Source: a bacterium (GTDB lineage Bacteria; Bdellovibrionota; FAC87; UBA2466). Taken from it: DNA of 10,311 nt. The notes below the pieces were generated by a model. The model ran no database searches and had not been told where the DNA came from. It saw only the letters and a list, made by a program, of their open reading frames with translations. Made by a program: the position numbers and the translations under genes. Below, one piece after another: positions 6,089-10,311 of this stretch. Each line of letters starts with the position of its first letter. The stretch's first letter is position 1. The stretch lies in contig JAIEOG010000153.1 of the NCBI GenBank assembly GCA_019750655.1, positions 1 through 10,311 of the forward strand, given 5' to 3'.

Positions 6089-8002
6089 ATGGCTAAAATT
6101 ATTGGAATCGATTTAGGCACCACCAACTCCTGCGTCGCCGTGATGGAAGGCGGGGAGACAAAGGTGATTGCCAATGAAGAAGGGGGCCGGACCACGCCTT
6201 CCGTGGTGGCCTTCACGAAAGACGGCGAAAAGCTGGTCGGCCAAGTGGCGAAACGCCAGGCGATCACGAACGCCGAAAACACGGTTTATTCCGTAAAACG
6301 TTTCATGGGACGCCAATTCAATGAGGTGACCGGTGAAACAAAGATGGTCCCTTATAAGGTTGAGGCTGGTAGCAAGGGTGAGGCAGTCATTGATATTCGG
6401 AGCAAGCAATACAGCGCTCCGGAAATCTCGGCGCTTATCCTCCAAAAGCTCAAGAAATGTGCAGAAGATTACCTAGGGCACGAGGTCACGGAAGCCGTGG
6501 TCACGGTGCCTGCGTACTTCAACGATGCGCAACGGCAAGCGACTAAGGATGCGGGCAAGATTGCTGGCTTAGATGTGAAACGCATCATCAACGAGCCGAC
6601 AGCCGCTGCTTTGGCCTATGGCCTGGATAAGAAAAAAGAGCAGAAGATTGCGGTCTACGATTTCGGGGGCGGTACGTTCGACGTTTCCGTGCTCGATGTC
6701 GGTGACAACGTCGTGGAAGTGAAGTCGACCAACGGGGATACCCACTTGGGCGGCGATAACTTCGACTTGCGCATCATTGAATGGCTAATCGCGGAATTCA
6801 AAAAGGACCAAGGCATCGACTTGTCGAAAGACAAGATGGCTTTGCAGCGCCTGAAAGAAGCCGCGGAAAAAGCGAAGATCGAGCTCTCAAGCGCGATGGA
6901 AACCGAAATCAACCTGCCGTTCGTAACGGCAGATGCTTCGGGCCCCAAGCACTTGCAGATCAAGCTCTCGCGCAGCAAGTTCGAGCAGCTGGTGGATGAC
7001 TTGATTGAAAAATCAATTGAGCCCTGCCGCCAAGCTTTGAAGGACGCGGGCTTGTCTGCCAGTGAGATCGATGAAGTCGTTCTTGTCGGTGGTAGCACGC
7101 GTATTCCTAAGATTCAGGAAGCGGTGAAGAAGTTCTTCGGCAAAGAGCCGAACCGCAGCGTAAACCCGGATGAAGTCGTCGCCGTCGGCGCGGCTATTCA
7201 GGGCGGTGTGCTCACCGGCCAGGTGAAAGACCTCTTGCTCCTAGACGTTACCCCGCTCTCGCTGGGTATCGAAACTTTGGGCCATGTCTTCACCAAGCTC
7301 ATTGAGCGCAACACGACGATCCCGACGCGCAAGAGCCAAGTATTCTCTACGGCAGAAGACAACCAAACCACCGTGGAAATCCATGTGCTCCAGGGCGAGC
7401 GCGAGATGGCGTACGACAACCGCACTTTGGGACGCTTCCAGCTGACGGGCATGCCCTCAGCACCGCGAGGCGTGCCTCAGGTTGAGGTTACGTTCGACAT
7501 CGATGCCAACGGTATCGTGCACGTTTCGGCCAAAGACTTGGCGAGCGGCAAAGAGCAATCGATCAAGATCACGGCAAGCAGTGGTCTGACCGAGGACGAG
7601 ATCAAGCGCATGGTCAACGACGCGGAGAAAAACGCGGACGAAGACAAGAAAAAGCGCGAACGCGTCCAGATGAAAAACAATCTGGATAATCTCGTCTACA
7701 GCACGGAAAAACTCCTCAAAGAAAATGGGGATAAGATTCCGGCCGATCTCAAAGGCGAGCTCGAAACGGGAATGAAAGAAGCGAAGGAAGCGGTTACGGC
7801 CGATAACTTCGATCAGATGAAAACCCAGTACGATAAACTCAGTGCCCTCTCTCACAAGATGGCCGAGGAAATGTACAAGAACGCGAAGCCGGAAGGCGGA
7901 ACGGCGGGTGGCCCTCAGGGCGGACCGGCTGGCGGTGGGGAGTCCAAGAAAGAGGACGAACCCATCGAGGCTGAATTCCGAGAAGAAGGCCCGAAGAGCT
8001 AA
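6089..8002 (+). CDS. dnaK: molecular chaperone DnaK (Hsp70)
   Basis: A 637-residue, full-length Hsp70 that binds exposed hydrophobic peptides in an ATP-controlled cycle. The nucleotide-binding domain shows IGIDLGTTNSCVAV (Asp8), the catalytic Lys70 in YSVKRFMG and the phosphate-contact loop YDFGGGTFDVSVL (Asp191, Thr196, Asp198). It also has INEPTAAALAYG and the adenosine loop VLVGGSTRIPKIQ (about 331-343). The interdomain linker DLLLLDVTPLSLG (381-393) leads into the beta substrate domain. A helical lid and a Gly-rich tail end in EPIEAEFREEGPKS, equivalent to the E. coli AEFEEV-type terminus. The start has GGAGG ten bases upstream. It is divergent from the chaperonin cluster. The usual partners grpE and dnaJ are not in the window, so here dnaK appears to be transcribed alone, ending at the large hairpin just downstream. 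Confidence 0.99.
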   Translation: MAKIIGIDLGTTNSCVAVMEGGETKVIANEEGGRTTPSVVAFTKDGEKLVGQVAKRQAITNAENTVYSVKRFMGRQFNEVTGETKMVPYKVEAGSKGEAVIDIRSKQYSAPEISALILQKLKKCAEDYLGHEVTEAVVTVPAYFNDAQRQATKDAGKIAGLDVKRIINEPTAAALAYGLDKKKEQKIAVYDFGGGTFDVSVLDVGDNVVEVKSTNGDTHLGGDNFDLRIIEWLIAEFKKDQGIDLSKDKMALQRLKEAAEKAKIELSSAMETEINLPFVTADASGPKHLQIKLSRSKFEQLVDDLIEKSIEPCRQALKDAGLSASEIDEVVLVGGSTRIPKIQEAVKKFFGKEPNRSVNPDEVVAVGAAIQGGVLTGQVKDLLLLDVTPLSLGIETLGHVFTKLIERNTTIPTRKSQVFSTAEDNQTTVEIHVLQGEREMAYDNRTLGRFQLTGMPSAPRGVPQVEVTFDIDANGIVHVSAKDLASGKEQSIKITASSGLTEDEIKRMVNDAEKNADEDKKKRERVQMKNNLDNLVYSTEKLLKENGDKIPADLKGELETGMKEAKEAVTADNFDQMKTQYDKLSALSHKMAEEMYKNAKPEGGTAGGPQGGPAGGGESKKEDEPIEAEFREEGPKS

Positions 8003-8011
8003 TAGGTAATT

Positions 8012-8153
8012 GAGAACCGGCGTTACTGGCTGGGCTGCCTTAAATCCGGCGGGTCCTGTCAGCTGCGCTCTTAGGCGCGCGAACTCACGCACCTAAGAGC
8101 TCCGCTGCCACCCCCCCGGATTTAAGGCAGCCCAGCCAGTAACGCCGGTTTTC
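8012..8153 (+). repeat. very long perfect inverted repeat / giant hairpin behind dnaK
   Basis: Bases 8015-8049 and 8116-8150 are exact reverse complements over 35 bp. Pairing continues outward through three more bases (8012-8014 with 8151-8153, one G-U), giving a 38-bp stem. The 66-base interior is itself structured: GGGT (8051-8054) with ACCC (8110-8113), CAGC (8060-8063) with GCTG (8104-8107), and a perfect 9-bp stem GCTCTTAGG (8067-8075) with CCTAAGAGC (8092-8100). It starts ten bases after the dnaK stop, and its outer end runs into TTTTCTTTT, so it can act as the dnaK terminator. It is several times longer than ordinary terminators. I see no flanking target-site duplication. Alternatives are a miniature inverted-repeat element, a processing or stability element, or a small structured RNA. 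Confidence 0.95.
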
Positions 8154-8197
8154 TTTTGGGATTAGCTTTCGGTTCCTTTGAGGGCGAAGAGGTGCCG

Positions 8198-8220
8198 CCG
8201 GCCGGAAGTGCCGGTTTTTT
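8198..8220 (+). terminator. terminator-like hairpin upstream of the 8272 gene
   Basis: CCGGC (8198-8202), a 7-base loop, GCCGG (8210-8214) and six T residues. The stem is short but G/C-only and the T-run is clean. It would stop transcription that reads past the giant hairpin behind dnaK, insulating the next gene. Bases 8154-8197 show nothing else. Confidence 0.5.
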
Positions 8221-8271
8221 AAGGGGTGTCTTTCCCTTCACCTCAATTAAGGGTTGTGCTAATTTTGGGGG

Positions 8272-8934
8272 ATGACAAAAAAATCATCCGTTTTCTTTTT
8301 AGGTCTTTTGTTAATGGTTCCCGCATTTTCTCATGCGGCAAAGCCGGCGTCGGGCGAGTTGAAACAAGCCAGACTCGAGGATGCGCTTTCCGCAGTTTCG
8401 AATGGGTCTCGTGGTCGCCGCTATATGTTCGGCGTCCCCATGTTAATCGCCGGAGTCGGCGGGATGATTGCCTCCGCGGCTGTACCTTCCAGTGGTAGTC
8501 CTCTAGCGCTTACGATAGCCAGTGCGGTTGTTGGTTTGGAGGGCGGGCTTCATCTGCTTCTTGTGTCAGGAGCAGAAGAGGGAACTCAGGTGTCCGGCGT
8601 TGAAAGAGGAGAGCTCCTCCTAGAGCGTCTTGCCAGTCAATCCGCCACTAATCGATATATCTTAGGTGCTACACTAACCGGCATAGGTGCCGCCGCAACT
8701 ATAATAGGGGCGGGAGGTGCGAACACTTATGGCAACCAGGGATTGGTCGCGGGCCTTGTCGGAGGAGGAATCGCGAATCTATTAGTGGGAATCGCCTACC
8801 TGATTTTCCCGTCACCAGCAGAGATCGAATTTTCTAATTACAGTTCTTGGAAAAGCGCCGAACGTGTTTCCTATAATTTCAATATCGCTCCGACAGGAGA
8901 TGGGCTCAGGGGCGTTTTGACAGCGTCGTTCTAA
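8272..8934 (+). CDS. exported protein with internally duplicated Gly/Ala-rich helical hairpins
   Basis: A 220-residue protein I do not recognise. Residues 1-22 are a signal peptide (MTKKSSVFFLGLLLMVPAFS, then HA). The body contains two similar units, about 35-102 and 115-180. Each begins with a short helix and an Arg-Tyr pair (RRYMFG and NRYILG). A Gly/Ala-rich hydrophobic helix follows, then a polar turn and a second hydrophobic helix (ASAVVGLEGGLHLLLVSG; VAGLVGGGIANLLVGIAYL). The C-terminus is beta-like and ends in Phe (GVLTASF), as in many outer-membrane proteins. This suggests an envelope protein, but the location is uncertain. ATG 8272 is required for the signal peptide. GGGGG directly abuts it, too close for a normal Shine-Dalgarno. 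A TGTGCTAAT extended -10-like box (8255-8263) would place the transcript start almost at the ATG, so the message may be leaderless. Confidence 0.85.
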   Translation: MTKKSSVFFLGLLLMVPAFSHAAKPASGELKQARLEDALSAVSNGSRGRRYMFGVPMLIAGVGGMIASAAVPSSGSPLALTIASAVVGLEGGLHLLLVSGAEEGTQVSGVERGELLLERLASQSATNRYILGATLTGIGAAATIIGAGGANTYGNQGLVAGLVGGGIANLLVGIAYLIFPSPAEIEFSNYSSWKSAERVSYNFNIAPTGDGLRGVLTASF

Positions 8935-8947
8935 GCTGAAGTTCGGG

Positions 8948-8965
8948 GGCCCCGTAAACGGGGCC
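8948..8965 (+). terminator. possible weak terminator after the 8272 gene
   Basis: GGCCCCG and CGGGGCC pair perfectly around TAAA, 13 bases after the stop codon. What follows is TATATATT rather than a T-run, so termination efficiency is doubtful. Confidence 0.4.
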
Positions 8966-8987
8966 TATATATTCGAACTAGGTTAGA

Positions 8988-9131
8988 TCAGGGAGTCTTG
9001 GGCTGCTGCGCTTTGAGCGCTTTTTCAGCAGCTTGCTTTGCTTCTTGTTTTTCTTTGCGCAGGCGGTCGACTTCGGCGCGAACGTCTCCTTGCCCCATAA
9101 GATTCGTCAGGGCTTGCAGTTCCAAACGCAT
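8988..9131 (-). CDS. short coiled-coil ORF, probably the displaced tail of a broken gene
   Basis: From an ATG at 9131 (minus strand) 47 codons run to a TGA at 8988-8990. The product is strongly protein-like: MRLELQALTNLMGQGDVRAE, then VDRLRKEKQEAKQAAEKALK and a short QQPKTP end. It is rich in Lys, Glu, Ala and Gln with heptad spacing of Leu/Ala, so a coiled coil. Upstream in the same frame ERIDSISD still looks like coding sequence but lacks a clear start, and no ribosome-binding site precedes the ATG. It is therefore more likely the shifted 3' part of the remnant at 9161-9259 than an independent small protein. No function can be given. Confidence 0.4.
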   Translation of the reverse strand: MRLELQALTNLMGQGDVRAEVDRLRKEKQEAKQAAEKALKAQQPKTP

Positions 9132-9160
9132 GTCCGAGATGGAGTCAATTCTTTCGCAGA

Positions 9161-9259
9161 TTAAAGCCCATCGATCTGTTCGTTTATAGGTTCGGAGACA
9201 TAAGATCGATCGTAGGGTAGTCCGATGCCCTCGAGATACTCGTCCAAGGTTCTCAGGGG
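9161..9259 (-). pseudogene. remnant copy of the C-terminus of the adjacent exported protein
   Basis: Directly after the TAG stop of the 9260 gene, and in the same frame, 32 codons remain open to a TAA at 9161-9163. They read PLRTLDEYLEGIGLPYDRSY followed by VSEPINEQIDGL. Aligned without gaps to the end of the 9260 product (ALDGYFIAMKYHYDPN, then MVSEETNAKIDAL), 12 of 29 residues are identical, including LD, Y, YD, VSE, N, ID and L. The offset is 111 bp (37 codons). This is a diverged duplicate, not a chance frame. Coding-like sequence then resumes in a shifted frame (ERIDSISDMRLELQ and on to 8988), implying a frameshift near 9160. Possible readings: remnant of a tandem paralog, a duplicated 3' end, or a longer gene cut by a nonsense codon and a frameshift. 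A sequencing error cannot be excluded. Confidence 0.6.
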
Positions 9260-10006
9260 CTAAAGGCGCTGCTCTAACGCATCGATTTTGGCGTTTGTCT
9301 CTTCAGAAACCATGTTCGGGTCGTAGTGGTATTTCATCGCTATGAAGTACCCATCGAGGGCGGTGGCTAAGGACATGGGCTCGGATCCTAGGGGCCGGGC
9401 GAGGGCCAAGTGTAGTTGGTGGGTGATAGCGCCGGTGTGGAATTCCTTGAGGTTGTAGAACACTTTGAGACTCGGCGATTCGGGGATTGAAAAAGGCTCG
9501 GACGTTAAAATAGAGATCCAATGAGGGTTTATGGAGGCAAACCATATTCTCCCCTTTTGATCTAAAAGCCCGTTTCGTTTTTCGGGAGCTAGAGCGGTTC
9601 TGAGTAAGTCGTCGGCTAGCATGAATCGTCGGTGCGCATCTCGAAGGTGCGTGTACAAGGTTGCCTGCACTTCCTGTAAAGGAGCGCCGTCTACCCCGGG
9701 GTGTTCGAGCAGGGCCTCAAGGCTCTCTAACTGGGTTATAGACTCTCGGAGATCTTCTCTAGCTGCGCGGTATTCCTCGAGTTCAGGGCGGGCGAGGGCG
9801 GTTGTGAGTTTATTAAAAACCCGCTTTGCACAAGTCGGGTAGTCATTCACTTGGACTCTCCGTGCAATGGCTTGAGCCAGTCCCAGCTTATAGGCATTCC
9901 AGCCATCCCTTTCCGTAGGAAGCTGCAAAATCTTTCCGCGATCTGGCAGTGTTGGGGGCGTAGCCAGTGCAAAACTAGGGAGCAGAAATAAGAGAATCCA
10001 GCGCAT
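9260..10006 (-). CDS. exported helical protein of unknown function
   Basis: A 248-residue protein with a signal peptide (MRWILLFLLPSFALA, then TPP). I do not recognise the family. The mature part is mostly helical with many charged residues: LQLPTERDGWNAYKLGLAQA, an RPELEEYRAAREDLRESITQ helix, and LRDAHRRFMLADDLLRTAL. Then comes a more globular WFASINPHWISILTSEPFSI segment, and a C-terminal part with LATALDGYF and SEETNAKIDALEQRL. ATG 10006 is preferred because the signal peptide starts there and it leaves about 90 bp for promoters before enolase; in-frame starts at 10021 and 10066 would add 5 or 20 residues in front of the signal. The stop is TAG, and the frame beyond it continues into a diverged copy of this same C-terminus, so the natural protein may once have been longer. 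It is divergent from eno. Confidence 0.78.
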   Translation of the reverse strand: MRWILLFLLPSFALATPPTLPDRGKILQLPTERDGWNAYKLGLAQAIARRVQVNDYPTCAKRVFNKLTTALARPELEEYRAAREDLRESITQLESLEALLEHPGVDGAPLQEVQATLYTHLRDAHRRFMLADDLLRTALAPEKRNGLLDQKGRIWFASINPHWISILTSEPFSIPESPSLKVFYNLKEFHTGAITHQLHLALARPLGSEPMSLATALDGYFIAMKYHYDPNMVSEETNAKIDALEQRL

Positions 10007-10095
10007 GGTTTCCGCTACCATGAATGCCCGTGAAAAGGGGTGCTCCAATGTGATCGAGGTTGTCATTCTGTTGTGAGGCGTTTACACCGTTCGGT

Positions 10096-10311
10096 ATGAA
10101 CAATCAGATTAAGCACTTGCACGCGCGCGAAGTTTTGGATTCTCGAGGCAACCCCACAATTGAAGTGGAAGCGACCCTCTTAGACGGCACCTTTGGCAGT
10201 TCGATTGTGCCTTCTGGAGCCTCCACAGGAATTCACGAAGCGTTGGAAATGCGCGATGGCGATGCGAAGCGCTACCTCGGCAAGGGTGTCTTGAAGGCCG
10301 TGGAGAATGTG
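10096..10311 (+). CDS. eno: enolase, N-terminal part (cut by window end)
   Basis: The first 72 codons of enolase (2-phosphoglycerate to phosphoenolpyruvate, in glycolysis and gluconeogenesis) run to the last base of the window with no stop. The start MNNQIKHLHAREVLDSRGNP carries the conserved AREVLDSRGNPTIEVE block. It is followed by the mobile substrate loop PSGASTGIHEALEMRDGD, with the Ser/Ala/Ser-Thr-Gly and His-Glu-Ala residues that close over the active site. The catalytic Mg-binding residues lie beyond the window. ATG 10096 gives the expected N-terminus, but no good Shine-Dalgarno precedes it. A weak TTGTCA (10060-10065), 17 bp, TACACC pair would start transcription almost at the ATG. 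Confidence 0.97.
   Translation, partial: MNNQIKHLHAREVLDSRGNPTIEVEATLLDGTFGSSIVPSGASTGIHEALEMRDGDAKRYLGKGVLKAVENV

Noticed and set aside
7457..8092. 211-codon open frame on the minus strand opposite the end of dnaK
   Set aside because: It is the antisense shadow of the dnaK C-terminal region, with Phe/Leu/Arg bias, and its start lies inside the giant hairpin; no independent coding evidence.
9001..9100. CRISPR-like or tandem DNA repeats
   Set aside because: The repeated GCTTGCTTTGCTTC-like pattern is codon-level repetition of Lys/Ala/Glu in the coiled-coil frame, with no regular spacers; no CRISPR array is seen anywhere in the window.
8998..9189. 63-codon plus-strand frame in the gap after the 8272 gene
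   Set aside because: Ser/Cys/Arg-rich antisense reading of the minus-strand coiled-coil coding remnant; the minus strand is the one with protein-like sequence.

Overview
The window comes from a Gram-negative bacterium. Evidence: several proteins with classical Sec signal peptides, a DnaK with the proteobacterial-type nucleotide-binding domain, a GroEL with a GGM-rich tail, and one secreted protein ending in Phe like outer-membrane proteins. The compact gene spacing and the many lineage-restricted exported proteins would fit the former Deltaproteobacteria (for example Bdellovibrionota), but that placement is a guess.

Layout. Bases 1-254 hold no convincing gene, only several stem-loops. An SLBB-domain exported protein (255-752, +) runs tail-to-tail into an unrecognised exported multi-helix membrane protein (733-1974, -), and the two overlap by 20 bp. 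A divergent spacer with two small palindromes leads to a GNAT acetyltransferase (2134-2637, +). It converges, 6 bp apart, on a translationally coupled pair of small secreted paralogs (2644-3087 and 3084-3545, -) that share four cysteines. A strong rho-independent terminator (3636-3670) closes the chaperonin cluster, transcribed on the minus strand as fmdB-like zinc ribbon (5732-5944), groES (5384-5671) and groEL (3696-5357). dnaK (6089-8002, +) is divergent from this cluster across a 144-bp spacer. Both directions there have TTGACT-type promoter candidates, and the dnaK one also resembles a heat-shock (sigma-32-type) promoter. No CIRCE (HrcA operator) was seen, and grpE, dnaJ and hrcA are not present.

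Right after dnaK lies an exceptionally long, near-perfect hairpin (8012-8153: 38-bp stem, 35 bp of it perfect, with a nested hairpin in the loop). Next come a second, ordinary terminator-like hairpin and an exported protein built from an internally duplicated Gly/Ala-rich helical hairpin (8272-8934, +). The stretch 8935-9259 is not empty. It carries a broken minus-strand coding remnant whose first 32 codons are a diverged copy of the C-terminus of the neighbouring exported protein (9260-10006, -), followed in a shifted frame by a Lys/Glu/Ala-rich coiled-coil tail. The window ends inside enolase (eno, 10096 onward, +).

Functionally, the core is a general protein-folding locus: Hsp60/Hsp10 and Hsp70 controlled from one intergenic region. 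It is embedded among lineage-specific envelope or secreted proteins of unknown role, and glycolytic enolase begins at the right edge. The most interesting points are the giant hairpin behind dnaK, the hidden decayed paralog segment, and the shared divergent promoter region.
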